From contig MU277763.1 in NCBI GenBank assembly GCA_022385805.1, positions 29,709 to 93,708 of the forward strand: a stretch of DNA of 64,000 bases, in the 5' to 3' direction. The position numbers and the translations under genes were made by a program. The notes below the pieces were generated by a model. The model saw nothing but the letters and a program-made list of their open reading frames with translations. It made no database searches and was not told the origin of the DNA. Below, in pieces: positions 52,822 to 64,000 of the stretch; position 1 is the first letter of the stretch, and each line of letters begins with the position of its first letter. Source of the stretch: Pilatotrama ljubarskyi (taxonomy: Eukaryota > Basidiomycota > Agaricomycetes > Polyporales > Polyporaceae).

Positions 52822-55800
52822 CTATGAAGGCATGCGCGGCTGCTGATTTGCTGACGGTGATGGCGGGTGCCCTCGTTTCCGTCGTTCGTCGGCGATGGCG
52901 AGCATGCTCTTCAAACTCTTCTCGAGCACGGGCTTGGTGAGAACACTAAGAAGACGTCAGAATGCAGCTGATACCTGAAGGCCGAACCCCTACTCACTGA
53001 TCGACACCAGCGTCGAGATACTCTTGCTGATCGCTGAGTAGCGCGTTGCCTGTGACGCCGACCACAAAATCCTTCCGACCCAGTTGCCGTAGTTTCGACA
53101 CCGCCTCCAAGCCTGAGAGGACTGGCATCTGGTTGTCCAAGAAGACGACAGCATATCGGTACTCCTCTGTCGAGCCAGGCGGGAGCCCGTCCAACGACAA
53201 GCCTCCAGACCCAGTGTCCTCCGAAGACGGCGTCTCACGCTGAGCGTGACCCGTGAGAATCAGCTCCAGGGCGACCTCGCCGTTTTCTGCCGTAGTCACT
53301 TTGCACCCTAACCGCGTCAACATGCGACTCATGAGTTTGCGCGTCAGCGGATCGTCGTCGACAACAAGGACGTTTAGCTTCGGCTCGAACATCATGTGCG
53401 AGGAGCCTGGAGTATATAGTGAACCTCCCGATCCTTGGCTGGGCAACGTGTTGGTTGTCCCGGCGGAGAGGGTAGGGGAGATGAGCGCGCCGTCAAGGCT
53501 GAAGGGATGCGGCTTTGGTAGATGCGAAAGATGGAGACCGCGGACAGTATCTGACGAGTGCTCGACTGGAGGTGATGGACGCTCTCCTGGAGGTGTGGGC
53601 TCTTCGACGTGTATTCGAGCTTCCGTTCCTGTCGAGGGATCGCCGATGGTTCTGGTGAGAACCGGCCCCTCGTTCGGCTTTGTGGAAATCTCGACAAGCC
53701 CGCCTGAGCGTATGAAGATCAGTACACGAAGACACGTACACGATCTCGTCTCGACATACCCTGTTCCATGATGCTGTGCAAGGCCGAAGAGGAGTATGAC
53801 TGATTGAACTGGAACGAGGAGCGGGCGTTGCCTGCGGCATCACGCCCTACAGGTCCCTTGGAGTGGACGTCCTTCGTACTCGAGTAGACCGCTTGTCGAG
53901 GACTCGGATACTCGTCCTCCTCGAAATCCGTTGGGGAGTTCAACCCTGGTAGTGCCTTGTTACCCACACCAAGAGCTATATGCCAGTCTCTCAGTCAGAT
54001 AATGTTCCGCTAGGGATACGCAGTCTGGACTTACGAAGCTCAACCCAGAAGGTAGATCCCTCTCCCACCTTTGACTGTACGCCAAGCCGCCCACCGCTGA
54101 GCTTGACGATCTGTCGCACGAGAGCCAGTCCGAGACCAGTGCCCTTCCCGCCTGTGTCCAGGTCACTACCACGCTCACTGACTAAAAACGAGATCACGCA
54201 CCCTGTAATCGCCCCTGTTCTGTCTGATTGAACGCGGCTACAGAAGGTGCTATCAGCACGACGGCTATCGTTTGCAGTATGGATGTACTCACAAAACAAT
54301 TTGCTCTGCACCATATCCTTCGGCCGAATCCCACACCCCGTATCGCTCACCTCGATCCTCACGACGATCCACTCCAAGGGCGGCGCAGGCTTTGAATGGA
54401 GTGAATTGTGCTGCGTTAGATGGGTCGCAGATAACCGTGGATGGTCATCTGTGGAGTCCGCATGCCCGTTCCCGTTCCCATTCCCGTTAGGCCCACTGTG
54501 CTGACCCGTTGGAGCGAGGAAATCGCCGCTCTTCTCCAAATGTGGGGAACGGTCGTGGTCGTGGTCGTGGTCGTTATCATCGCGTCGCTCGCCGCCCTCT
54601 TCCTCTTCATCATCGTTTGACGGAGGGGCAGGTATGACGAGCCTCGTCTTGATGGCGAGCTTGCCACCGGAAGGAGTGAACTTGCACGCGTTGCTGCGCA
54701 GGGGTGTCAGTTGCAAGCCCGTGCCGTCCTACGTACAAGAACGCCTACCTAGCCAAATTCGTGATGATTTGCCGTAACCGTGTCTCGTCCCCGACCACAA
54801 TCCCATCCTCATCCGGATTCTCGATCAGTCTTCTCGCAATGACTTCCTCAGGCTCGCCCATGGCCTCGTATAACGCATGCCGTGCAACCTGCGAACGTGA
54901 CCGCTTACTAAAGCATTCGGTCGCAGTGTGAGCGAGGTGGCGTACCTGGTCGATATTCTTATCGAGGTCCGTGATGAACTGCAATCCGCGTGCATCCGTC
55001 GCAAGCTGCAGGGGAATGAACAGCGATCGCATGACCTGATGGAACTTGTACGGCTTGAGGACAGACTCGAAACGGCCGCTGTCCATGCGGTTGCTATTGC
55101 CCAACGCATCACTATCTGTGCATGTAGCCCTGCGTCAGGATGACACTCACAAGTCAAGGACGTCATTCAGAACTACGATCGCAACGGGAGGAGGCGTCAA
55201 TGAAGCTGTAAGGCGTGGCAGACAAGCGGAGAGACCGACCTTTGGACATCATGCTGAGGCTGCCCTCCAGCGCCTTGAACTCGATGTCCTGCGTGACGGC
55301 GCCGGACGCTTGCATGTTCTGGACGGCAAGCAGCGCGGTGTTGAGCGGCACTCGCACCTGTGCATACCGCCGGATCCCATGAGGGGAAATCGTCAGTCAA
55401 CTGTTGATGCGATCGACTGGGTAGCCAAAGACGGAAGAGATACTTATCATGGAAGACATATCTGTAGGGATCTGATGAGAAAATGACACTACCATATGAA
55501 GAAATCCTGACGTACGATGTAAGGCGCCGTTTAGAGTCAGCGGCCTTGCGCTCATTGACTTGTGCCTTCTGTGTGGCCCGGAACTGCACCTTGAGTTGGT
55601 CGCGCAGCGTGTACAGTCGCCGCTCCGCCTGCACCGGACGTCAGTACATGCGCCCGCCTTTCAGTCTTCCTAACGTACGTTCTCGCGCATGTAGTGGACA
55701 TAGAGTAAGAAAGCCTGGAAGAAGATGAAATTCGCCAAATCTGGCTCACACATCAGTAAGTGGCTGGTGATCAACCCTGGGCACGAAGTGGCTTACTCCT

Positions 55801-57517
55801 GATGAAGGACGTCTTGTCCGGGAGGATGAGAGCACAAGACAGGCAAAAGAAGACGAGTGCACCGAGCATAGCCGGAAATCGATGCAACTTCAGACCGAAC
55901 AATGCAATGGTTTGCAGGGCAGAAGTGTAGCTGCGTTATCGCTCGTCAATACTATAGTCAACATTCAGAAGCATCAAGGGACGCACTAAAACAACGTCAG
56001 GTAGTCCTTATTGTTGCACGTGAATCGCGAGCGTGCCGGATGGTACTGCCCACATAGATACCTAGGCCAGCGTTAGCAAGTCACAATCGTCAGCGCACAT
56101 CTGGAGAGTACTCACATAAAGATGACTTGGTACACGGACCACACCCAGATGGAGAACACCAGGACGCACTGGTATATTGTATTTCGGTCCCGTGGCCAGT
56201 CGAAGATGACCATAGGGGGTATCACGAAGCTCGAGGTCGACGCAATCCCATACAAGAACACTTTGTCGGCGAGTGTGAGAGGGCGCGGCGTGAAGCCCAC
56301 ACCGAACGCCCAGTTGACGATTAGGAAAGCGCTCGACCATAGCGCGAGGTTCTACGGATGGAAGAGTCGGTTAGCAAGACGTGCGGGAGCAATACATCCG
56401 AGGCGGCTTCTATGACGTAGCCGATCGAAGGATTATTGTTACGGTCGTCAGCGCAGGCGGGATACGCATCCTAGCCAAAGCACGGGGAGCGGAGCGGAGA
56501 AGACGATGTGCGCGCGGGAGAGAGAAAACTGCGAACATTCATCAAGCTGATCCGCAAAAACCTGTTGCTGCCGGTACATCCGCTCCGACTCTTGTCCAGA
56601 GCTGACACCGTGTAGCGAGGCGGAGCACGTTTCGCTCCCCGTTCACGCCAGAGGTGGGGAAACTACGTCCAATGTACATGACACCATGCGCCGAGGGCCA
56701 TGCACACCCTATACGGCCGTTCGTCTGCTTTATGGGGATAGCCAGGTCGAGTAGCGGACCTCCGCCGGAAAGGAGACGTCGAGAGGCCACCCTCCTGGGA
56801 CAATGTAGAGGACGGGGACAGGAATGGAAATAAGCATACCTTCCTCAAGAACCAGTTCTCCTTGTTGTAGTGCATCTCCGATTTCTCGTCCATGAAATGC
56901 GTGCAGAAGAACGAGTAGACGACGGGCCATAGGCGCCATCGAATGACGATGAGGGGTCGACATAGACCCCAAAAGCCTTCTGGGCGCACGGCGAAGCTGT
57001 CGCGGTCGGTATTCGTGCCGGGGTGGTGGTTGCTGCCGGTCTTCTCGGGGCTACCGCCGTGCTCAGAATGCGTGACGGAGCTGCTCTTGATCTCGTCTGA
57101 CCACTCCCGGTCGACCACGACCTCGTCCACCTGGTCGTCCTGGCCGTCCGGGTAAGCATGCTGGTCCTGGCGCGACCGCGGGTAGCCGCTGCTGTCGCCG
57201 ACGCTCTCGTCAAAGTTTGAAGAACTCGAGGGGGCAGTCCCTGAGCCGAGCTTGCGTACGAACCGGTCCCACCGTACGCGGAGACCACCATGCACCCGTG
57301 CGGTTTTCTTGATGCGGGAGCGTCGGCCAGTAGAATTGCGGTCGTCCTGCTGGACGGGCGGTGGGAGTCCCTGGTCTGGAAGATGGAGGTTCACAGGCGG
57401 CTTCTCAGACATGGCTGAGGCAGTCAGTTCATCTCGCTTGGTGGAGGTGGCAGAGAAGCTGGCGAAGGAGGTGCCGGAGCGCAGGGGCATGGAGGGAAGG
57501 GACAAGTCCAAGTCCAC
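52822..57517 (-). CDS. Membrane-bound hybrid histidine kinase (HisKA, HATPase_c, receiver)
   Basis: Two-component sensor protein. The first ATG of the open frame is at 57517; MSEKPPVNLHLPD at 57412 is an alternative start. A disordered N terminus precedes several membrane segments encoded at ~56,970-55,690 (NLALWSSAFLIVNWAFGVGF; YQCVLVFSIWVWSVYQVIFM) and a coiled coil (AERRLYTLRDQLKVQFRATQ). The H-box is split: YVFHD (His codon at 55449-55451) and VRVPLNTALLAVQNM from 55357. The N-box NLASNACKFT, G1 EVSDTGCGIR, F-box FSAFNQTEQGRLQG and G2 GKGTGLGLALV are intact. The receiver (~53,400-52,900) has VLVVDDDPLTRKL, phospho-Asp in VVFLDNQMP and VLTKPV. Stop at 52822-52824. All junctions checked from the coiled coil to the stop are canonical except the donor after the H-box His, which lacks GT in frame (see findings). 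Confidence 0.85.
54455..54580 (-). repeat. Low-complexity repeats coding for (Asp-His)n and (Asn-Gly)n
   Basis: On the plus strand, tandem 'ggtcgt' units near 54,548-54,572 and 'cccgtt' units near 54,467-54,489 code, on the minus strand, for HDHDHD and NGNGNG runs in the ATPase-domain insert of the histidine kinase. Such insert loops are likely length-variable. Confidence 0.75.
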
Positions 57518-58782
57518 GCGGCGGCGAGGAGGGCGTCAGAGACGGCGAGCAAGACGACGACGGCGACGGCGAGACGGGACAAGTGAGGCGCACAAACGTC
57601 GGGAAATAGTCCAAGTGGATTTTGGCGAATGGGGTCACACAGGCGTCCATCGCCCACCGTTTCCCATCCCGATCGGGCAAACAGACGCCCGCAGCTAATG
57701 ACGTCCCGGCGCTAGTAATGCCATAAACAAACGGGCCCAGCCCAGGACCGACCGCGGCTGCCGCCGGAGTTACGGCACCGGGGTACCTTTAACCCTTGAA
57801 TTATCTTCGGCGAATCGCAGGCATGCCCTTTACGACCTTTCCTGCAAAACATGCGGAAATTACCCCGCGCCCTTCGTTTTCGTCTGCGCGCCCCCGCGCC
57901 GCCATCAGCGACCGACGCACATGAGCCGTCCGCGTCGGGTGCGCTTCCCCAAGTCCCCGTCACCTCGGCATCCCTCGGCCAATCCCCCTCGTCCATCCCC
58001 TTCTAGAAAGGCAAGTCCTCAAGTTTGTCCTTTCCGTCTCTCAGCCGGACAGTGCTTTTCTTCGTGCATCCTCCTCCGGAACATCTCTCCCTCCCAGGAC
58101 TCGGTTTGTCATATGCATCTTGGCCTAGAAACTTGCAGAGCGCTCTGTGCGCACGAAAGACCCGTAGCTGGGCGATGCAACCAACCTCCGGCGCGCTTCA
58201 TATACTCACGCCCAACCCGGTGATCCTGTTCCATTATGTGCTTCGCCAAGGTTTGCTCTTGATGAGTGCTCAGGGATGATAGGGGGCGGCGTCCATCTCC
58301 TATACGGCTCAATGGAACTGCTTGTAGTTTGTGCATCGCAATCATACAATTCAGAGGTTGCTACACCATGGCTTCAAGCTGGCAACATGGGCCCATCAAG
58401 TTGATCTAGTCTAACGAGTCCTTCAGCGAGCGCCGCATAACATAAGTGTCTTCTCCGTCAGCATCTGCCATGCATGAACGTTCAACCGTCAGAACTTGCC
58501 ATCGACATCAATGGTGAGCGCCACGGAAAGGGCGTGTATCTCCTTCGATGCTCGCTGACCCTCATTTGTCGTGGCCGCTGTTCCATCCCCAGCACCTGCA
58601 AGCGGTGGGCTCTGGGCACGTGCGGGACTGGAGACAGGAGCCTGGAGTCCGCGGACTGATGGTGTCTGTTGGGAGCACCCACATACGCCCACAGTGCCCA
58701 CGATAAGGTCGTGCTGAGCTTGCGTCCATGCCCTCGCCTTGCTTCTACTCTCCTCGCTTTCACCGTCCGAGGTGCAGCAGCC
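57518..58782. other. Intergenic, 1.26 kb
   Basis: Divergent promoters of the histidine kinase (-) and membrane-protein gene A (+). Scattered short frames (e.g. near 57921-58279 +) lack family features. Confidence 0.5.
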
Positions 58783-60108
58783 ATGTATCCCGCCAACCCA
58801 GTTTTTGTCCAGAACACCAACTCTGAAATTACCTACAATGACCCTTCCCTGGCTCATCAGGACAGCCAACTGACAGCTGGTGCCTCTGCGCTCATAGGGC
58901 AAATTAACAACACTTACGATGGCGGCCAGCTCGCTGTCACCACGACGCCTGGAATGAGCTTAGAGCTTATCTTCTATGGTGCGTACTTGGAGTTCCTGAG
59001 GATGCTCTTCTTCACCTCCACTGTTGTGTAGGACGGATTATCCAGCTCTACGGTGCTGCACTCCCATGGCCGACAGGCCAACAGCCCAGGGCGGAGTATA
59101 CCATTGATGGCGACCCTGAGTTCAATCTGGTCCCCAGCCTCCCTTCGCCCGAATCCAACATCTCTTTCTATGCCAGTGCACTGCTGCCGATCAACTTCCA
59201 TACACTCACTGTCACCGTCCTGAACGCGACGAGGGACGCACCATTCCTCTTCGACTATATCGTGTATGGCTTCCTGGACACATCTGAGGATCCGAATCCA
59301 CCGAACGCCAGCTCTACCACTGGCAGCACATCACTTCCCTCTGACCCCACCAATACCATATCGCAGAGCTCCTTGATCGACAGTTTACCTGCAACGACTG
59401 GGCCTGCCAGTGGGCAACCCTCAGTCTCCTCATACCCTACGACTTCTACCGCGCACTCCCCTGGGCTCAGCGCTCACCTCATCATCGGTGTCGCTCTGTC
59501 ATGCACGTGCTTCTTTGTCGTGACAGTGACGCTGTTCTGCTGGGGCCGCAGGCTTCGGCTGCGGCACAGACAGGCAGATCGCGAGTCGATTGAACCGGCC
59601 GGTGAGCCGCATCCTTGTTTTGCTACCCTGATAAGTGATTGACTTGTTGCTCTTAGAGCCAGTGGAAGACCAACCTGCGGAGGACACGGTAGAGCCAGTA
59701 GAAGGGGACGTACGGGGCCCGTTGTGGGCCACACACGACTTTCCTGCTGATGTCGGACGGCAGTACCAGCGGACCTCACCGCTCGGAGAGAAGTCTGCAT
59801 ATTCTCCCACGCCCTTGCCGCAGGAAGATGTGTCGGGGCTTCCGGCGACCTCTGGACCGTCCAGCGCTCAGCTTGGATCAGCTGCGACTCCCGGACCTGC
59901 GTCTCTTGGCAGAGCATCAAGCCCACTGAGCGGTACGATGTCGTTCGATGGGAAGGAGATGCGCTTGACCTCACCTGCGCCTCGACCATCAGGACCACAC
60001 GCCTCTGATGCAAACGGAGAGGGTATAAGCTGTGGCGAGGCAGGAGATGCGATGCTGCCCAGTGGAGGAGGGGTGACGGAGGGAGCACCTCCGCCGTACG
60101 AGCCGTGA
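58783..60108 (+). CDS. Single-pass membrane protein A with PPxY tail
   Basis: Function not known. The start at 58783 gives MYPANPVFVQNTNSEITYND, chosen because the conserved ectodomain begins there. Two exons encode a beta-rich ectodomain of the kind frequent in Agaricomycetes (YGAALPWPTGQQPRAEYTID; NFHTLTVTVLNATRDAPFLF). A Ser/Thr/Pro-rich stalk leads to a hydrophobic segment at ~59475-59543, stopped by RRLRLRHRQ. After an intron the cytoplasmic tail carries MSFDGKEMRLTSP and ends APPPYEP, a PPxY WW-domain ligand three residues from the end. No cleavable signal peptide is visible, so membrane insertion would need the internal segment to act as an anchor, or an upstream exon is missing. Related to gene C and remnant B downstream. 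Confidence 0.7.
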
Positions 60109-60639
60109 CGGTGAACGAGGCAGTGGTGGGAAGGCTTGGCTGTTGAGAGGAGCCCGCTGTCGCTCCGTGGCTCTTCATAATTCAGTGTAGCACCGTGACT
60201 GCTGGACTTCTCAGCTTCTGTGCTTCTTGGGCGGCGGCGCTGGCAGTGGCACAGGGCTCAGTGTAGCGCTTTGGAGTGCCCATACTGATGGTTCTTGATC
60301 GTGAGTGAGCTTCTCTGCGAATTCAGGATCCGGACGCATACTCAGTTCCTTGTGGTCAATGCACGTTAGCCCTTGGTCCACTGTACTTGAAGCAACCGCT
60401 GTTGACTCGGACCAATCGTCATCTGGAGCCTCAGAGGAGCTCAGCTGCACTCTCGCATGAGTACGCATCCCTGGATTCCGACGTGTGTTTTACACTTGGG
60501 CAGCATCGCGGGTCGCACTTCGAAGGAGGCACTGCGGGTGTCATGAATCCATCACTAGATGATCAGGAATACCACATCCTGCGCCCACAATTGGCCATTC
60601 CGGGCGACCGTGGGTAGCTCAGTATCTAGCCTGAGGTTA
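60109..60639. other. Spacer between membrane-protein genes A and B
   Basis: Frames on both strands (60211-60468 -, 60387-60617 +) show no resemblance to the ectodomain of A or C. This is the position where the missing front half of B would be expected. Confidence 0.45.
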
Positions 60640-61635
60640 TTCGCCGCCTGGCGATGTACCGAAGCCCAGACGATCCCACTGCAGTGAAACCTATGTCCGG
60701 TGAGTTATCTCGTCTTGAGCATGATGCGTACTGACCGAATGATCCTACCATTCCTCAGATCCAATTGAGCCGAAAGCAGCACCGGAGACCCGCAGCTGTT
60801 CCATGGACACAAGCGACGTCTTATCCTCGACGGGGCCCTGGCCACCGAGTCCACGTCTTCCTGGCATGTATACCTCCATTCCGAGCCCTGGGGGCCAAAC
60901 ACAGTCCTCGTCACTGCCGTCCTCAGGACAGCAGCAGTTGGCATACCCGACGACTTGGGCGCGGCAGCCGTCGGCGCCTTCAACCCTTGTCGATAGCAGA
61001 ACGCAGACGATGTACTCGTGCCCTGGGAACAGTGGTCAGGCAGCACGGCCGCATGGGGCCAGCCACATGAGGCCGGGTACTACTCTCACGTGCCGCCTAT
61101 GCTTCCCGCAGAGCAAGCGTCGTATGGCGTACCTCCAGCAGGTCTCGTAGCTTCCGTGACGGGTCTGGATGCAGCCCCACCTACTGCCTCTGGCGCCGCC
61201 GAGTTTGCTCAACCGGGGTCCAGCATGGAGCACATTCATCACGTCCTGCCTATGGTTGGCCCGGCAGCCTTGCACCCGCTTCAAACAGACCAAGGCGCCA
61301 CCACTGGCACTGCGGCGGCTTCTGCGGACTCTGCCACGACCTTCCGCCCTGGGCCGCCTTTACGAGATCCTGATGCCGGACGTGCACAAGAGAAGCTCGC
61401 CTTAGCCGCTAACTCATCTTCCTTGCCAGCAAACACACCTATAAGGTCTGCGACGCCGGTGATCTCCAGCGGCGGGGTGAGAATGCTGGGCGGCGTCGTT
61501 GACTATGACGGAAAAGAGTCCCGGCTCACGACCATCCAGTCGAGAGACAGCCGTACCATGCCCTCGCCGCCCTCAAGCAGCGCCAGGCACGCCCCAGAAG
61601 ACCACGAGACGGCTCCTCCTGCATACGCACCATAG
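60640..61635 (+). pseudogene. Tail-only remnant B of the PPxY membrane-protein family
   Basis: An intron (donor GTGAGT near 60699, acceptor CTCAG near 60759) in the same position as the tail intron of gene A is followed by a Pro/Ser-rich tail. It contains RMLGGVVDYDGKESRL and ends ETAPPAYAP at 61635, matching genes A and C. No ectodomain or membrane segment can be found upstream. The tail is also broken: the frame open after the intron (QQQLAYPTTWARQPSAPSTL) stops near 61150, while the conserved end uses the next frame, open only from about 60997. No intron with matching phase was found between them. Truncation plus frameshift suggests a pseudogene; a wrongly assembled base or an unseen intron remain possible. 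Confidence 0.6.
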
Positions 61636-62295
61636 ATGTATGATATCGGTCGCCAGATGGATAGAACAGATTCGCACTCGACCAGTTCACATAGCGTCCA
61701 AGCGGCTTCCTATCGGTGCATTGCCGTCGGTGTATTTCAGTATCAGATCATGGCTGTTCGAGTTGCAGTGCCCTAGGCGTATATCAACAGTACGTAAAGA
61801 TACAGGACCAGCAGGACCATACCGTCTCCCGGACCCCTATTAGGCGGCAGGCGTCGCGAAAAGCAAGGACTATCCAGCCGCAGCGCTCGCGATATCGATG
61901 GGCGCTGGGCAGGCACGCGGAGTAACGCGCGGCACAATGCGGCACGCCGGGCGGCGGCGCAACTCGACTTTGTTGCATTGATGGTCTCACTCGGAATACG
62001 AGTATCTTTCGATTGTCGCACCTCGTGCAGGGCTTTATACGCAGAGGGCCGGTCAGCACTCTCTCACCCCAGATCCTGATTGTTTCCCCAGTCAACCAGC
62101 GGGATTAGGCATGCTGACGCTCGAACACGCCCTGACCAGCGGACACCAGTACCTTGTGCAAAATCAGTACAAGGTCTGGCGTGTAGGGCACTGCGAGCTC
62201 CCTTATAACGCAGAGGGATACTGTCCGAAGCAGTAGATCCCCCCTCTCCATCACGCTGGTCGTTCTCCCGTCTTGCTGTCTTCCCGTCTTGCTGC
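61636..62295. other. Promoter region of membrane-protein gene C
   Basis: No gene seen. Two similar short elements, CTTTATACGCAGAGGG (near 62034) and CTTATAACGCAGAGGG (near 62212), could be TATA-containing promoter repeats. The second lies about 80 bp before the ATG. Confidence 0.5.
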
Positions 62296-63748
62296 ATGGA
62301 TCCGTCTAGGCAGCCACCAGGTGCCACCATCGTGGATGTCGTAGACAGCGTCTTCGATTGGCATCCTGACCCGACGCTTCCCAATCCGCCCACGAAGGAT
62401 GATGATGAGATCTCCGACAAGGCTGCAGAGTATGCCCGGGAGCTCCCACACAATATCAGTGCTCTGAAGTACCACGCGAGCCCTGAATGGGTGGCATCAT
62501 ACAGCTTTCATGGTGAGCCGTGTTTTGTTGCCAATATGGTCCTTGCCGTCATCTTTATCGCGCATGTCATTTCCCAGGAAACTACGTGCAGGTAGTCGGC
62601 GCTGTGATACCATGGATATCCGGCCCTCTGGCGTCCGCGCGATTCGATGTGGACGGGAAAAACGAGACGTTCGTCCAGGTTAACAACCTGACCATAGGAG
62701 CTGGAATGCTGGTCCTCTACACAGCGGACGGCCTTCATACTGGTCAGCATAACCTCACGATCAATATCACGCAAGCGACCCCGGACAGCCCCTTTCTGCT
62801 AGACCATGTCGACGGAGTCGAACACCACAGAAACGCCGGTTGCGTTCCTCCCGCCAGTCTTCGCCGGAACCCCACCGATATCTGTCAGTTCTATCTTACC
62901 GACCAGCATCAGCACGTCAGCTGCGTCGACCTCGCCTGCATTAACCGCACGGACCAGCCAGTCAGCAGGTGTCGGCTCCTCATCCTCATCCTCATCCCCG
63001 TCGAGGCCTTTTCCGCTCGGCCCCGTCATCGGCGCGATCGTTGGCGGCTTTGCTCTTCTCGCTGCACTTATGGTGTTCTTGTACTGCCTACGCAGGCGAT
63101 CGCGGAAGGACGCTGCCCCCGAGGCCCCAGAAGAAGCTTCCGCCGTACAAGTTACGCCCTTCGGTGAGAGCACTTGGCGCAGGCTGCATCCTGTGTGCAA
63201 TCTGACTCTGGTATGATACAGGACGTGGTGGACCCAAGGTGTCGCTGGAGACTGTCAGTCGCTCTGACTATCCGAGTGATGACCTACCTTCTATCCCGTT
63301 CGCTGGCTCAGACATGCGGCCTGCCTCGCACTCGGTGGTAACGAGCTTGCCCCCCTCCTGGTCTCCACCGGTAGACATTCAGCAGCAATGGGCAACCCTG
63401 CCGGGGGCCTCGACAGCGCAGGCGCTATACCATTCGTCCCCGGACCAGCGGTCAGCCTACCCGTCACCGAGTCCGGACCCGTCCACTGGCCCCACTACGA
63501 ATGAGACGTCGACACGCACGGAGAAAGCACGCTACATCCCTCCCACAGCCGGCGCGGTAGCGTCATCATCGTCTGGTCAGAGTACACGGATGCTAGGCGG
63601 CGTGCTGAACTACGACGGAAAGGAAGCCCGCCTATTGCCTACTGATACTGCCACGGCGCCCTTCACGCGCCCGCCACCAAGCGAGCTGGGCAGTGAGGGC
63701 TCGAGCTACGACAGGGCTTCAACGTTACCTCCTCCATATGCACCATGA
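62296..63748 (+). CDS. Single-pass membrane protein C with PPxY tail, apparent frameshift
   Basis: Start at 62296 (MDPSRQPPGATIVDVVDSVF). An intron at ~62512-62577 joins SYSFH to GNYVQVVGAVIPWISGPLAS, a beta-rich ectodomain like that of gene A (HNLTINITQATPDSPFLLDH). The hydrophobic segment lies at ~63016-63087, followed by RRRSRK. A last intron (donor GTGAGA, acceptor ATACAG near 63221) leads to the tail RMLGGVLNYDGKEARLLPTD, which ends TLPPPYAP. The ectodomain is read in one frame up to DHV (about 62808), but the stalk, membrane segment and tail use another frame from about 62806. Gene A has no intron there and no intron of suitable size and phase is seen, so a one-base indel (real or assembly error) is inferred. 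Confidence 0.65.
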
Positions 63749-64000
63749 TTGGCCTCTGCGCACGCTTTCACAGTCCCTCATCATACCTCTATAACGTATT
63801 ACTATCACGACTTCATCAAATCCTGTGTGTCCATACCTTACGCTCCACTTACCCGGTGGAGTAGGAGGGAGAGCGAAGGCGAGGGAGGACGAGGGAGCGG
63901 AGGGAGCGGAGGGAGCGGAGGAAGCGCGGGCCGGGAGCTTAGTCAGCAAGGAGAGGCGCTGGGAGGACGGAGGGGGAAGGGAGGAGGGGGTCGGGAGGAG
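63749..64000. other. 3' flank with GA-rich low-complexity sequence
   Basis: Contains a short tandem repeat of GGAGGGAGC-like units at about 63,895-63,925 and further purine-rich DNA to the window edge. No gene seen. Confidence 0.6.

Noticed and set aside
60211..60468. 85-codon minus frame between membrane genes A and B
   Set aside because: No similarity to any family I recognise, and it is antisense to the region where the B front half should be.

Overview
The window is genomic DNA of a filamentous basidiomycete, most likely an Agaricomycete such as a polypore. The evidence is GC-rich coding DNA, very many short introns of about 50-70 nt with GT..AG ends and CTGAC/CTAAC-like branch sites, 5-15 exons per gene, and lineage-typical families: a DUF6535 membrane protein, an Agaricomycete-type F-box/LRR protein and single-pass PPxY-tailed membrane proteins. 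Species-level naming is not possible from sequence alone.

Layout. 0-11 kb holds an intron-containing tRNA-Pro(AGG), an F-box protein (-), the DNA cross-link repair nuclease Pso2/SNM1 (-), ribosomal protein eS4 (-) and, divergently, the spliceosome-disassembly G-patch factor TFIP11/Ntr1 (+). 11.7-18.4 kb is a large UFD4/TRIP12-type HECT ubiquitin ligase (+). 18.7-44.3 kb contains three paralogous FAD-dependent phenol 2-monooxygenase-like genes, all on the minus strand. Between them lie a Doa4-like deubiquitinase (+), a Snt2-type chromatin reader (-), an aldo/keto reductase (-), the SF3b subunit Rds3/PHF5A (-) and an extended SDR reductase (-). Copies 1 and 2 of the monooxygenase belong to a ~3.5-kb segmental duplication that includes their promoters. 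45.5-57.5 kb holds an ADIP/SSX2IP-like coiled-coil protein (-), a DUF6535 membrane protein (+) and a membrane-bound hybrid histidine kinase (-). 58.8-63.7 kb is a tandem cluster of three related genes for putative single-pass membrane proteins whose tails share a DGKExRL motif and end in a PPxY motif; the middle one is a remnant and the third carries an apparent frameshift.

How the genes relate. Most are single-copy housekeeping genes (translation, splicing, DNA repair, ubiquitin system, chromatin). The accessory part consists of the three monooxygenases plus the aldo/keto reductase and SDR, four of which have clear TATA elements about 55-80 bp upstream of the ATG. This looks like a loosely clustered, inducible set for aromatic or xenobiotic oxidation, interrupted by housekeeping genes. 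Two other points stand out. The histidine kinase has every motif and splice site in good order except the donor next to its phospho-accepting His. The PPxY-tailed cluster appears to be young and partly decaying. All exon boundaries were read by eye and have not been confirmed with RNA data.
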